The notes below the pieces were generated by a model, which saw nothing but the letters and a program-made list of their open reading frames with translations, did no database searches and was not told the DNA's origin. Shown one piece after another: positions 17,028-26,363 of a stretch of 35,989 nucleotides of DNA. Made by a program: the position numbers and the translations under genes. Positions within the stretch are counted from its first letter, which is position 1; the number at the start of each line of letters is the position of its first letter. Source of the DNA: Chitinophagaceae bacterium (GTDB taxonomy: Bacteria; Bacteroidota; Bacteroidia; Chitinophagales; Chitinophagaceae); the NCBI GenBank assembly GCA_947380435.1, contig CANCRC010000005.1:1-35989 (forward strand), given 5' to 3'.

Positions 17028-17486
17028 ATGACAGGCTTTCACGGAGAATATCAATCAACTATCGACGCAAAAGGGCGTTTCCATTTACCTGGCAGTTTGA
17101 AAAAACAGCTAGTTGAAGGGGAGAATCGCTTTATTGTAAGTAGAGGCTTTGAGAAGTGCTTGACACTTTATCCGTTAAAAAGCTGGCAAAGTATATTAGA
17201 TCGAATTAGCCAGTTGAATGATTTTGATCCAAAAGTGCGTCAGTTTAGACGTCAATTTCTTGGAGGAGCCACCGAAGTAGAATTAGATGCAGCAGGAAGA
17301 ATTTTATTGCCGCCCACTTTGCGTGAGTTTGCTTTACCAGGTAAAGAGATTGTTTTAGCCGCCGCTTTAGATCGTTTTGAAATTTGGGATGCAAGTAAGT
17401 ACAAACAGCTCTTTGAGGATTTCTCTGCAGATGCATTTAGTAATTTGGCGCAAGAGGTAATGGCAGGAATTAAAAATCAAGATTAA
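17028..17486 (+). CDS. mraZ: Transcriptional regulator MraZ
   Basis: MraZ is the DNA-binding regulator at the head of dcw clusters and usually represses its own operon. The 152 residues hold the two SpoVT/AbrB-like half-domains, each with its signature: STIDAKGRFHLPGSLKKQL near residues 12-30 and VELDAAGRILLPPTLREFA near 83-101. FIVSRGFEKCLTLYPLKSW and FEIWDASKY are also typical. The length is normal. It is preceded by the four-box operator and followed 9 bases later by rsmH. It begins an unbroken run of same-strand division genes ending at ftsZ. Confidence 0.96.
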   Translation: MTGFHGEYQSTIDAKGRFHLPGSLKKQLVEGENRFIVSRGFEKCLTLYPLKSWQSILDRISQLNDFDPKVRQFRRQFLGGATEVELDAAGRILLPPTLREFALPGKEIVLAAALDRFEIWDASKYKQLFEDFSADAFSNLAQEVMAGIKNQD

Positions 17487-17495
17487 GTAAAACAG

Positions 17496-18440
17496 ATGCA
17501 AAATCAACCTATTGATTCCAACGCATCTAAAGCTTTTGCTTCTTCTTATCATATTCCAGTATTATTTCAAGAATGCTTGACGCACCTTAACATAAAACCA
17601 AATGGTATTTATGTAGACGCCACATTTGGCGGCGGTGGTCATAGCAAGGGTATCTTGTCTTTATTAGGCCCTGAAGGTCGACTTATTGCTTTTGATCAAG
17701 ATGCTGATGCGCAACAAAACTTACCAAAGGACAATCGTCTTGTTTTTATCCCAGAAAATTTTAAGTATATACAACGGTTTTTACGTTTACATAAAATTGA
17801 TCAAGTGGATGGAATACTTGCCGACCTAGGCGTAAGTAGTCATCAGTTTGACGAAGGGACAAGAGGCTTTTCAACCAGACACGATGGCCCTTTCGATATG
17901 CGCATGGATCAACGCCAAAGCCAAACAGCCGCTCAAATTATTGAATCTTATTCAGAAATAGCATTGCATAAAATGTTTGAACAATATGGCGAAGTAACAA
18001 ACTCTAAAACTTTAGCTAAGCATATTGCCACTCAACGCAAGCATGTTAAAATAAATACGGTTCAAGATTTTAAAACATTTATTGCACCTGTAGTTAAAGG
18101 AAATCCTAATAAATATTGGGCACAAGTTTTTCAAGCCATAAGAATAGAAGTGAATCAGGAAATGGAAGCGCTTAAAGATTTTTTAAAGCAACTTCCCTTG
18201 TTGGTGAAGCCAGGTGGTCGCGCAGTCATAATCACTTTCCATTCCATCGAAGATCGTTTTGTAAAAAACGCTTTTCGTGTATCGCAAGAAGAAGCCGAAG
18301 ATGCCCATCCTTTTTTATCCGTAGAAAAGGAAGTTTTTTGGAAGATCATTACAAAAAAACCTGTAGTGGCTTCTGAAAAAGAGATGAAAGAAAACAATAG
18401 AAGCAGAAGCGCAAAAATGCGTGCTGCCGAAAGAGTATAA
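17496..18440 (+). CDS. rsmH: 16S rRNA m4C1402 methyltransferase RsmH (MraW)
   Basis: RsmH methylates the N4 of C1402 in 16S rRNA using S-adenosylmethionine. The 314 residues show the SAM-binding loop VDATFGGGGHSKGIL, the acidic strand end RLIAFDQDADAQ, DGILADLGVSSHQFDEGTRG, the substrate-side FSTRHDGPFDMRMDQ, the inserted helical domain, FQAIRIEVNQEMEALKDFL, GGRAVIITFHSIEDRFVKNA and the C-terminal NNRSRSAKMRAAERV. Length and motifs are normal. Second gene of the cluster, 9 bases after mraZ; it ends 4 bases before the chosen ftsL ATG. Confidence 0.97.
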   Translation: MQNQPIDSNASKAFASSYHIPVLFQECLTHLNIKPNGIYVDATFGGGGHSKGILSLLGPEGRLIAFDQDADAQQNLPKDNRLVFIPENFKYIQRFLRLHKIDQVDGILADLGVSSHQFDEGTRGFSTRHDGPFDMRMDQRQSQTAAQIIESYSEIALHKMFEQYGEVTNSKTLAKHIATQRKHVKINTVQDFKTFIAPVVKGNPNKYWAQVFQAIRIEVNQEMEALKDFLKQLPLLVKPGGRAVIITFHSIEDRFVKNAFRVSQEEAEDAHPFLSVEKEVFWKIITKKPVVASEKEMKENNRSRSAKMRAAERV

Positions 18441-18444
18441 TAGT

Positions 18445-18789
18445 ATGTCCGTACCCATTAACCCAGCCCCTAAGAATACCATAAAAAGTATTCTTAATTA
18501 TCAGTGGATTGTTATGAACATTAGTTTCTTCTTGTTCTTAGCATTCATCGCTATCCTCTACATAGCGAATGGGCATCTTACCGACAAAACTATCCGTCGC
18601 ATTAACACCACACAAAAAGAGTTGAAGGAGCTACAGTTTGAATACAAGACTATTAAGTCTGAACTAATGCGTCGTAGTCGTGCCATTGAAGTACAAAATG
18701 CCATGGCGCCTTATGGCTTAGTCGTTTCAAAAGAAATGCCTATTCGAATTCCTATTGAAAATAAAATTAAAACCCCAGCCAAAAACTAA
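18445..18789 (+). CDS. ftsL: FtsL-like division protein
   Basis: This 114-residue protein has a short cytoplasmic part, one membrane span (about 26-44, NISFFLFLAFIAILYIAN) and an outer segment with heptad-type coiled coil (TTQKELKELQFEYKTIKSEL). That topology, its size, and its place between rsmH and ftsI identify it as FtsL, which with a FtsB-like partner and FtsQ activates FtsW-FtsI at the septum. Sequence similarity alone would be weak, as usual for FtsL. I start it at the ATG at 18445; a GTG at 18421 in the same frame would overlap rsmH by 20 bases and add eight residues without support. It ends 2 bases before ftsI. Confidence 0.85.
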   Translation: MSVPINPAPKNTIKSILNYQWIVMNISFFLFLAFIAILYIANGHLTDKTIRRINTTQKELKELQFEYKTIKSELMRRSRAIEVQNAMAPYGLVVSKEMPIRIPIENKIKTPAKN

Positions 18790-18791
18790 TT

Positions 18792-20906
18792 ATGGACGTA
18801 AAACGCGACATATTATGGAGGGTTTACTTAAGTTTTATACTTATTGTACTTGTATGTATTCTTATTTTAAGTAAGGCTTTTTACATTCAACAGGTTCAAG
18901 GAAAATACTGGAGAGGCTTAAGCGATAGTTTGCACCAAAGAATTGTAGAGATACCTGCTGCAAGAGGTACTATTTACAGCGAAGATGGACAAATGTTAAG
19001 TACCAATATTCCTCAGTTTGATATTTATATCGATTTTAGAGTAAGCCCTTTACATGAGAAAGGCGGTGTTTTATTTAGAACCCATATCGATTCATTATGT
19101 ATAAGTTTGTCAGATTTATTCAAAGACAAGTCGGCCGATAAATATAAAGAAGAGTTAACCAAGGCCTATGAAGCCAGCGAAGGTAATTATGAGTTAAGAA
19201 AGAAAATTTCTTATAGAGAATATTTACAATTAGTAAAATTTCCTTTATTTAAATTAGGTAGGTATAAGAGTGGGATGATTGCAGAGGAAAAAAATATTCG
19301 TTTAAACCCCTATGAAAACATTGGTTATAGAACCATTGGACTAGCTAGAGATGAAAATAAAGTAGGCCTAGAAAAATCATATGATACAGTTTTAAACGGA
19401 CGTAATGGTCGTCAATTAGTACGTGCTATTGCAGGCGGCGTAACGGTTCCAGTGCAGGAAGGTGAATTTGAAATTGCACCAGAAACAGGTAAGGATATAG
19501 TAAGCACCATTGATGTTTTCATTCAAGAAGTAACAGAGAATGCCTTGAAGAAAATGATGATTCAAAACGATGCCCGTACAGGAGTAGCCATGGTGATGGA
19601 AGTAAAGACTGGGAAAATAAAAGCTATTGCTAATTTAGGTAAAGTAGGAGACGGAATTTATACAGAAGATTTAAATTATGCTACAAGAGTTACAGAGCCT
19701 GGTTCTACTTTTAAATTAGTGACTTTATTATCGGCCTTAGATGATAAAAAAGTAACCTTAGATTCAAAAGTAAATTTAGAAGGGGGTACTTGGAATTATG
19801 CAGGTCGTGTGGTAAGAGATGCGGAGAATCATGGCAAACATGAGGCCACTGTTTTAGAAGCATTTGAAGAAAGTTCAAATGTAGGCATGGCTAAATTAGC
19901 AGTCACTTATTTCAATGATAATCCTCAAGCTTATTTTAAACATATTTCTAAATTAAGAATTGATAGTTCTTCTGGTGTTGATTTAATGGGAGAGGGATAT
20001 CCTTTGCTTATTAAGCCTAATAGTAAAAGATGGGGTCCTACCACTTTACCTTGGATGGCTTTTGGCTATAATATTGCTATTGCGCCTATTCAAACTTTAA
20101 CTATGTATAATAGTATTGCGAATAATGGTGTGATGATGCGCCCTTATTTAGTAAATGCTATTAAAGAAGAAGGCAAGATTCTTAAAACAATGAGTCCTAA
20201 AGCTTATGAAGGAATGGTTTGTTCACCTTCTACCATTAAGGACTTACATACTGCTTTAGAAGGGGTTTGTACGAATGGAACAGCGAAGAAATTATTTGTA
20301 GGTAGTTTATATAAGGTAGGAGGTAAAACAGGAACGGCCTTGGTAGCCGATGGCAACAGAGGCTATGCAGATAATATTTTTCAATCTTCTTTTGTAGGTT
20401 ATTTCCCAGCTGAAAATCCTCAATATACTATTGCAGTTATCATTATCAATCATCCGCATGCGGTAAATCATTTTGGTGCATCGGTGGCAGGTCCAGTATT
20501 TAAAGAAATTGCAGACAGATTATACTCTACTTATATTCAAAACAAATTAGATATTGCTCCGGTTTTTGCTACTAAGGATAGCTCATTATTTAATTATAGT
20601 ATTTCAAAAATATCCTTACAAACTATTGCTAAGCAATTATCTATTCCTTATCAAGACTCTTCAACTGCTTCCAACAATTGGATTCAATTACAAGGCAAGG
20701 GAAAGAATCTTAAAGCAACCACTCAAATACTATCCGATACAACTATGCCCAATATGGCAGGTATGAAATTACAAGACGCTTTATGGCTTTGTGAGAAAAA
20801 GGGATTACAAGTGAAGTTTTTGGGCAAAGGTAAAGTGGTGAAGCAAAGTATTGCACAAGGAGAAATTATCATTAAAGGACAACAAATTCAAATTGAATTA
20901 AATTAA
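18792..20906 (+). CDS. ftsI: Septal peptidoglycan transpeptidase FtsI (class B PBP) with C-terminal PASTA domain
   Basis: FtsI cross-links septal peptidoglycan together with the glycosyltransferase FtsW. The 704 residues contain one N-terminal membrane span (about 11-28), a PBP dimerisation region (ARGTIYSEDGQMLSTNIPQF near 56-75), and the transpeptidase domain with all three active-site motifs: Ser305 in STFK (305-308), SSN at 361-363 and KTG at 512-514. The last 60 or so residues form a PASTA domain (MPNMAGMKLQDALWLCEKKG to the end), as is common for Bacteroidota FtsI. The stop codon shares its last base with the murE start (TAATG), indicating coupled translation. Confidence 0.96.
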   Translation: MDVKRDILWRVYLSFILIVLVCILILSKAFYIQQVQGKYWRGLSDSLHQRIVEIPAARGTIYSEDGQMLSTNIPQFDIYIDFRVSPLHEKGGVLFRTHIDSLCISLSDLFKDKSADKYKEELTKAYEASEGNYELRKKISYREYLQLVKFPLFKLGRYKSGMIAEEKNIRLNPYENIGYRTIGLARDENKVGLEKSYDTVLNGRNGRQLVRAIAGGVTVPVQEGEFEIAPETGKDIVSTIDVFIQEVTENALKKMMIQNDARTGVAMVMEVKTGKIKAIANLGKVGDGIYTEDLNYATRVTEPGSTFKLVTLLSALDDKKVTLDSKVNLEGGTWNYAGRVVRDAENHGKHEATVLEAFEESSNVGMAKLAVTYFNDNPQAYFKHISKLRIDSSSGVDLMGEGYPLLIKPNSKRWGPTTLPWMAFGYNIAIAPIQTLTMYNSIANNGVMMRPYLVNAIKEEGKILKTMSPKAYEGMVCSPSTIKDLHTALEGVCTNGTAKKLFVGSLYKVGGKTGTALVADGNRGYADNIFQSSFVGYFPAENPQYTIAVIIINHPHAVNHFGASVAGPVFKEIADRLYSTYIQNKLDIAPVFATKDSSLFNYSISKISLQTIAKQLSIPYQDSSTASNNWIQLQGKGKNLKATTQILSDTTMPNMAGMKLQDALWLCEKKGLQVKFLGKGKVVKQSIAQGEIIIKGQQIQIELN

Positions 20907-22369
20907 TGAAATCATTACAATCTATATTATTCGGTGTGGCTTTAAGAGAGGTAGTAGGCACTACCCAACAAGAAGTCGCCGATATACAAATAGATTCTAG
21001 AAAAATAACAAAGGGCTCGGTATTTGTTGCTATTAAAGGCTTACAAGCCGATGGGCATACATTTATACCTGCAGTTATTGAAAAAGGAGCAACTGTTATT
21101 GTTTGTGAAGACAAGCCGAATAGTTTGGTGCCTTCTGTTACTTATATCATGGTGGAGAATGCACAAGAAGCAGTGGCTATCATGGCACATCAATTTTACG
21201 ATGAGCCTTCTACGCATTTAAAATTAGTAGGTGTGACTGGTACCAATGGTAAAACCACAGTGGCTACTTTATTATATAAATTATTTTCTGAATTAGGGTA
21301 TACCTGTGGTTTAATAAGTACAGTTCAAAATCATATTGGCACAGAAGTAGTCGCCTCCACACATACTACACCCGACGCTATTCAATTAAATGCATTACTA
21401 CATAAAATGGTAGAAGCGGGTTGTACCCATGTATTTATGGAAGTAAGTAGTCATGCTATTCATCAACACCGTATTACTGGATTACAATTTGTAGGCGCTG
21501 CCTTTACCAATATTACACATGATCATTTAGATTATCATAAAACTTTTGAAGCGTATCTAGAAGCTAAAAAAACTTTCTTTGATAAATTACCAAGTACTGC
21601 TTTTGCCTTAACCAATTTAGATGATAAGAATGGTGCTGTAATGTTAACAGGCACTAAGGCCACTAAATTAACCTATGCTATACATGCACCTGCAACTTAT
21701 AAAGGTAAAATTCTAGAAAATCAATTGAGCGGACTAGTAATGTTAGTCAATGATATTGAAGTGCATTGCCGTTTGATAGGCAGTTTCAACGCTTATAATT
21801 TATTAGCAGTATATGGTGTGGCTATTCAGTTAGGTGAAAAATCTACAGAAATACTTACGGTTTTAAGTGCATTAACTGGAGCAGAAGGAAGATTTGATTA
21901 TATCGTGAGTGCAGAAAAAATTATTGGCATCATTGATTATGCGCATACGCCAGATGCATTAGAAAATGTTTTAACCACTATTGCCAAATTAAGAAAGGGT
22001 AACGAAACTGTTATTACTGTAGTGGGTTGTGGAGGAGATAGAGATAAAACGAAAAGACCTATCATGGCGCAAGTAGCTTGTGATTTAAGTAATAAAGTAT
22101 TTTTTACTAGCGACAATCCTAGGTCGGAAGATCCGAATGAAATTATCAAGGATATGGAAGAAGGCTTAACTAGCGCAGCTAAAAGAAAGTATATCAATAT
22201 TGTTGATAGAAAAGAAGCCATCAAAGCAGCGATAAGTTTTGCAAAAGCAGGGGATATCATTTTAATAGCAGGTAAGGGGCACGAGAAGTACCAAGATATT
22301 AAAGGCGTTAAGCATGATTTTGATGACAAAAAAGTATTAGAAAACCTATTTAAAGAATTAGAAAAATAA
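20906..22369 (+). CDS. murE: UDP-MurNAc-tripeptide ligase MurE, meso-diaminopimelate type
   Basis: MurE adds the third residue of the stem peptide. The 487 residues show the N-terminal uridine-nucleotide domain ([17 protein letters not shown]), the P-loop [48 protein letters not shown] with the region of the carbamylated lysine, and the C-terminal domain. The motif [11 protein letters not shown] contains DNPR, which in MurE marks specificity for meso-diaminopimelate rather than lysine (DNPA-type). It overlaps ftsI by one base. In many bacteria murF follows murE; here mraY follows directly, and murF is found at the left edge of the window. Confidence 0.97.
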   Translation: MKSLQSILFGVALREVVGTTQQEVADIQIDSRKITKGSVFVAIKGLQADGHTFIPAVIEKGATVIVCEDKPNSLVPSVTYIMVENAQEAVAIMAHQFYDEPSTHLKLVGVTGTNGKTTVATLLYKLFSELGYTCGLISTVQNHIGTEVVASTHTTPDAIQLNALLHKMVEAGCTHVFMEVSSHAIHQHRITGLQFVGAAFTNITHDHLDYHKTFEAYLEAKKTFFDKLPSTAFALTNLDDKNGAVMLTGTKATKLTYAIHAPATYKGKILENQLSGLVMLVNDIEVHCRLIGSFNAYNLLAVYGVAIQLGEKSTEILTVLSALTGAEGRFDYIVSAEKIIGIIDYAHTPDALENVLTTIAKLRKGNETVITVVGCGGDRDKTKRPIMAQVACDLSNKVFFTSDNPRSEDPNEIIKDMEEGLTSAAKRKYINIVDRKEAIKAAISFAKAGDIILIAGKGHEKYQDIKGVKHDFDDKKVLENLFKELEK

Positions 22370-22374
22370 TCAAT

Positions 22375-23688
22375 ATGCTATATCAATTATTTTCTTGGTT
22401 AGATAAAACATTTAATATCCCTGGTTTGGGGGCCTTTCAATTCTTGACATTCAGAATTGCCATGGCAATATTATTGTCTTTATTTATTGCCACCGTATAT
22501 GGTAAAAAAATAATACTTTTTTTAGAGAAGAAGCAAATTGGAGAAACTGTAAGAGAATTAGGATTAGCAGGGGAGCAACAAAAAAAGGGAACACCCACCA
22601 TGGGCGGTATTATTATTTTATTGAGTATTTTAATTCCTACTTTATTATTTGCGAATTTAGATAAAGTGTATATCCGTTTAATGATATTATGTACTGTTTG
22701 GTTGGGTCTTATTGGTTTTTTAGATGATTACTTTAAAATAAAAGCAAGAAAACAAGCACAGGCTCAAGGCGGTGCGTATAAAAAACAAAATAGTGATGGC
22801 CTGGCGGGTATCTCTAAAATTATTGGTCAGTTAGGTTTGGGTATTATTATTGGTGTAACACTATATTTTAGCAATGCTGTTACTGTTGAACGAGAAATTG
22901 TTTCAACTACTATTTCTGAAAGTTTACAAAAAGGAGAGAAAATAGCAAAAGGTGCCGATATAGTAGTAAGAAAAATTAATGGAGTAGAAAGACGATTTGT
23001 AAAAGTAAAAACACCTATTACTACCATTCCATTTGTAAAAAATCATGAATTTAATTATAGCAAATTAATTAGCTGGGTAGGTCCTGGTGCTGAAAAGTAT
23101 ACATGGATCGTATATATCCTTATTGTCACATTTATCATTACTGCAGTTTCTAATGGAGCTAATTTAACCGATGGCTTAGATGGACTCGCTGCAGGGGTAT
23201 CTGCCATTATTGGTGCCGCATTAGGTGTGTTTGTTTACGTAAGTGGTAACTATGTATTTGCCGATTATTTAAATGTAATGTACATACCTAATTTAGGTGA
23301 GTTATCCATTTTTGTAGGCGCCTTTGTAGGAGCTTGTATTGGATTTTTATGGTACAATGCATATCCAGCGCAGGTTTTCATGGGCGATACAGGAAGCTTA
23401 GCATTGGGTGGTATCATTGCATCACTTGCCATTATAGTAAGAAAAGAATTATTAATTCCTATTTTTTGTGGTGTGTTTTTGATAGAAAACTTATCTGTTA
23501 TTATTCAAGTGAGCTATTTCAAGTACACAAAGAAAAAATATGGCGAAGGGAGAAGAGTGTTTTTAATGAGTCCCTTACATCATCATTATCAAAAGAAAGG
23601 ATTTCATGAAAGTAAGATAGCCGTTCGTTTTTGGATTATTACTATTTTATTAGTGGTGGCTTCTATTTTAACCTTGAAAACAAGATAA
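22375..23688 (+). CDS. mraY: Phospho-MurNAc-pentapeptide translocase MraY
   Basis: MraY joins phospho-MurNAc-pentapeptide to undecaprenyl phosphate, forming lipid I in the inner membrane. The 437-residue protein has many membrane spans. Signatures are [17 protein letters not shown], the aspartate pair [48 protein letters not shown] and the histidine-rich loop [13 protein letters not shown]. It is about 75 residues longer than E. coli MraY because of an extra loop near 165-225 (after LYFSNAV), a lineage feature I recall from other Bacteroidota MraY proteins. It starts 5 bases after murE and ends 4 bases before murD. Confidence 0.96.
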   Translation: MLYQLFSWLDKTFNIPGLGAFQFLTFRIAMAILLSLFIATVYGKKIILFLEKKQIGETVRELGLAGEQQKKGTPTMGGIIILLSILIPTLLFANLDKVYIRLMILCTVWLGLIGFLDDYFKIKARKQAQAQGGAYKKQNSDGLAGISKIIGQLGLGIIIGVTLYFSNAVTVEREIVSTTISESLQKGEKIAKGADIVVRKINGVERRFVKVKTPITTIPFVKNHEFNYSKLISWVGPGAEKYTWIVYILIVTFIITAVSNGANLTDGLDGLAAGVSAIIGAALGVFVYVSGNYVFADYLNVMYIPNLGELSIFVGAFVGACIGFLWYNAYPAQVFMGDTGSLALGGIIASLAIIVRKELLIPIFCGVFLIENLSVIIQVSYFKYTKKKYGEGRRVFLMSPLHHHYQKKGFHESKIAVRFWIITILLVVASILTLKTR

Positions 23689-23692
23689 AACA

Positions 23693-25033
23693 TTGGCAAA
23701 AAAATTAGTCATATTAGGTGCAGGTGAAAGCGGAATAGGTGCTGCTTTATTAGCCAAACAAAAAGGCTATGAAGTATTCGTATCTGATGGAGGCGCTATC
23801 AAGGCTAATTTTCAAAAAGAGCTAGAAGAAAATGCTATTGAATTTGAGGCAGGGTCGCATAGTGTAGAGAGAATTTTAGCTGCTGATGAAGTGATGAAAA
23901 GCCCAGGCATACCAGAGAAAAATGAAATGGTGAAAGCTATTAGAGCAAAAGGCATACCTGTTGTAAGTGAAATTGAATTTGGCTATAGATACAAAGGCAA
24001 TAGTAAAATTGCGGCTATCACAGGTAGCAATGGCAAAAGCACTACCACTGCTTTATTATATCATATCTGCAAATTAGTAAATGAAGATGTAGCCATGGTA
24101 GGTAATATTGGTTATTCATTCGCAAGACAAATTGCACTAGCACCCAAAGCATTATACATTATTGAAGTGAGCTCTTTTCAATTAGACGACATACAGTATT
24201 TCAAACCAGAGATAGCTATTTTATTAAATATCACAGAAGATCATTTAGACAGGTATGATCACCAATTCGAAAATTATATTAAAAGCAAGTTTAGAATTAT
24301 AGAGAATCAAACTGCAGAAGATTATTTCATCTATTGTATAGATGATGAAACCATCGTAAAACATCTAGAACTACTAACCATCAATACTAACCCACTACCA
24401 TTTTCTATGAAACAAGAAGTAAAAAAAGGAGGCTACATCAAGAACGATCAAATGATGTTAAAAATCCAAGAAGAACGCGTTACAATGAGCATTTATGATT
24501 TTGCCTTAAAAGGAAAGCATAATGCTTATAATACAATGGCTGCAAGCATTGCAGCTACTACCTGAGGTATCAGAAAGGAAAAAATTCGCGAAGCAGTAAG
24601 TAATTTCCACAGTCTAGAACATAGAATGGAATTTGTAGCTACTGTAAGAGGCGTTGATTTCATTAATGATAGCAAGGCCACCAATGTAAACAGTACCTGG
24701 TATGCTTTAGAGAGCATGCAAAAAAGCACTGTTTTAATTTTAGGCGGTGTAGACAAAGGAAACGATTATGAATTAATTGCCGATTTAGTGAAAGAGAAAG
24801 TAAAGGCCATTGTTTGTATGGGTACCGACAATAAAAAAATTATTGAATTTTTCAAGGATAAAGTAAAAACAATTGTAGAAGTAGATAGTGCTAAAAAAGC
24901 AGTAAATGCTTCTTTCAAATTAGCAGAAAAAGGAGACTTGGTTTTAATGAGTCCAGCTTGTGCAAGTTTTGATTTATTTAAAAATTACGAGGACAGAGGT
25001 CGTCAATTTAAAGAGTCTGTAAAAGAATTATAA
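23693..25033 (+). pseudogene. murD: UDP-MurNAc-L-alanine:D-glutamate ligase MurD, interrupted by in-frame TGA
   Basis: MurD adds D-glutamate to UDP-MurNAc-L-alanine and is essential where peptidoglycan is made. Reading through, the product has 446 residues, a normal length: the nucleotide domain (LVILGAGESGIGAALLAKQK), the P-loop ITGSNGKSTTTALLY (111-116 GSNGKS), ILLNITEDHLDRYD, then the C-terminal domain with FINDSKATNVNSTWYALESM and LVMSPACASFDLFKNYEDRG. Codon 291 is TGA (24563-24565), in the linker between the ATP-binding and C-terminal domains; both sides remain in one frame and well conserved. The start is TTG (ATTGGCAAAA), the only non-ATG start here. An ATG at 24626 (codon 312) could restart a 135-residue C-terminal domain. 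Sequence error, recent nonsense mutation (TTA to TGA), split protein and recoding are all possible; I label it pseudogene only because the frame is broken. Confidence 0.85.
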
Positions 25034-25037
25034 TTTT

Positions 25038-26363
25038 ATGTTTAACGAAACTACAGACAAACTATTTTCACAAATGCCCACTATTGGTGGGATGAAAGAA
25101 CATTTAGACCAAAGAACTAGAGGGGATAAATACATATGGGGGTTAGTCATTGTTTTATCTCTTATTTCTATATTGGTAGTATATAGTGCTACTGGTTCAT
25201 TGGCCTATAAAATGTATCGTGGAAATACAAGTGTGTATTTATTTAAACAAGTGGTATTTACTTTAGTGGGTTTACTGGTCATATTTGGTTTGCACCGCGT
25301 AAACTATACTGTCTTTTCAAGAATAGCCACTATTTTATTTATGTTGTCAATTCCTTTATTAATATATACCTTATTTTTTGGAGCCAAAATTAATGAAGGT
25401 AGTAGGTGGATCAAATTGCCTATTATTAATTTAACTATTCAGACAAGTGATTTAGCCAAGTTGGCTTTGTTTATGTATTTGTCTAAAATGCTAAGTAAGA
25501 AACAGGAAGTCATCAAGGATTTTAAAAACGGATTTCTACCTGTGATCACACCTGTATTAATTATTTGTGCATTAATTATGCCAGCGAATTTATCGAATGC
25601 ATTATTGACAGGTGCTACTTCCTTATTATTAATGTTTATTGGTAGAATAAGTATTAAGCATATTTTATTAACCATATTAGTGGCCCTAATACCAGTGACC
25701 ATTATTGTAGGCGTAGCCATGGCTACTCATTCAAGTAAGTCGGTTGCAGGCAGTCCTGTGGTAGCAGAAAAAATGAAAGGCTATGGTCGTTTTGGTACCT
25801 GGGTATCTAGGGTGCAAGATTTTATGTATGCCAAGGACAATGAAGTGCCCTATCAAGTGCAGCAAGCAAAAATTGCAATTGCGAACGGTGGTATTTTTAT
25901 GGGATTAGGCCCAGGCAATAGTAGACAAAGAAATTTTCTTCCTCAAGCCTATAACGATTTTATTTATGCAGTCATTATAGAAGAGTATGGATTATTAGGC
26001 GGGGCCTTTATAATTTTCATCTATATCGTTTTCTTATTTAGATGCATAAGAATATTTAGAAGATGTCCCTATGCCTTTGGCGCCTTTCTAGCGCTAGGAT
26101 TAAGTTTCACTTTAATTATACAAGCCATTGCAAATATGGCAGTGAATGTAAATATCGTACCCGTTACCGGTGTGACTTTGCCGCTAGTTAGTATGGGAGG
26201 AAGCTCCTTCATATTTACTTGTTGCTCTATTGGACTCATATTAAGTGTAGCTAGAAACGTAGAGCAAATGGAAGGTAAAGCACCAGAAGAAACAGAAATT
26301 GAAATACCAGCCGATAGCGAAAATGTAGACACAGAAAATAATGTCATTGAAGCAAAAGCATAA
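25038..26363 (+). CDS. ftsW: Septal peptidoglycan glycosyltransferase FtsW (SEDS family)
   Basis: FtsW polymerises lipid II into glycan strands at the septum with FtsI as partner. The 441 residues form about ten membrane spans. SEDS signatures are VVYSATGSLAYK, FGAKINEGSRWIKLP (with NGSRWI-like core), QTSDLAKLALFMYLSK, the large outer loop with YQVQQAKIAIANGGIFMGLG, FIYAVIIEEYGLLGGAF, and TGVTLPLVSMGGSSFIFTCC. The C-terminal tail is acidic (EETEIEIPADSENVDTEN) and cytoplasmic. It starts 4 bases after murD and its last 23 bases overlap murG. Later in-frame ATGs exist near the N-terminus, so the exact start is not certain. Confidence 0.95.
   Translation: MFNETTDKLFSQMPTIGGMKEHLDQRTRGDKYIWGLVIVLSLISILVVYSATGSLAYKMYRGNTSVYLFKQVVFTLVGLLVIFGLHRVNYTVFSRIATILFMLSIPLLIYTLFFGAKINEGSRWIKLPIINLTIQTSDLAKLALFMYLSKMLSKKQEVIKDFKNGFLPVITPVLIICALIMPANLSNALLTGATSLLLMFIGRISIKHILLTILVALIPVTIIVGVAMATHSSKSVAGSPVVAEKMKGYGRFGTWVSRVQDFMYAKDNEVPYQVQQAKIAIANGGIFMGLGPGNSRQRNFLPQAYNDFIYAVIIEEYGLLGGAFIIFIYIVFLFRCIRIFRRCPYAFGAFLALGLSFTLIIQAIANMAVNVNIVPVTGVTLPLVSMGGSSFIFTCCSIGLILSVARNVEQMEGKAPEETEIEIPADSENVDTENNVIEAKA

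Noticed and set aside
18421-18444. GTG start for ftsL overlapping rsmH
   Set aside because: An ATG at 18445 leaves a 4-base gap like the other cluster genes; the extra eight residues have no support.
23693-25033. TGA as a general tryptophan codon in this organism
   Set aside because: About 110 Trp codons in the window's genes are all TGG and only one in-frame TGA exists. A general reassignment would normally show many more. The murD site is also not a position where Trp is expected.
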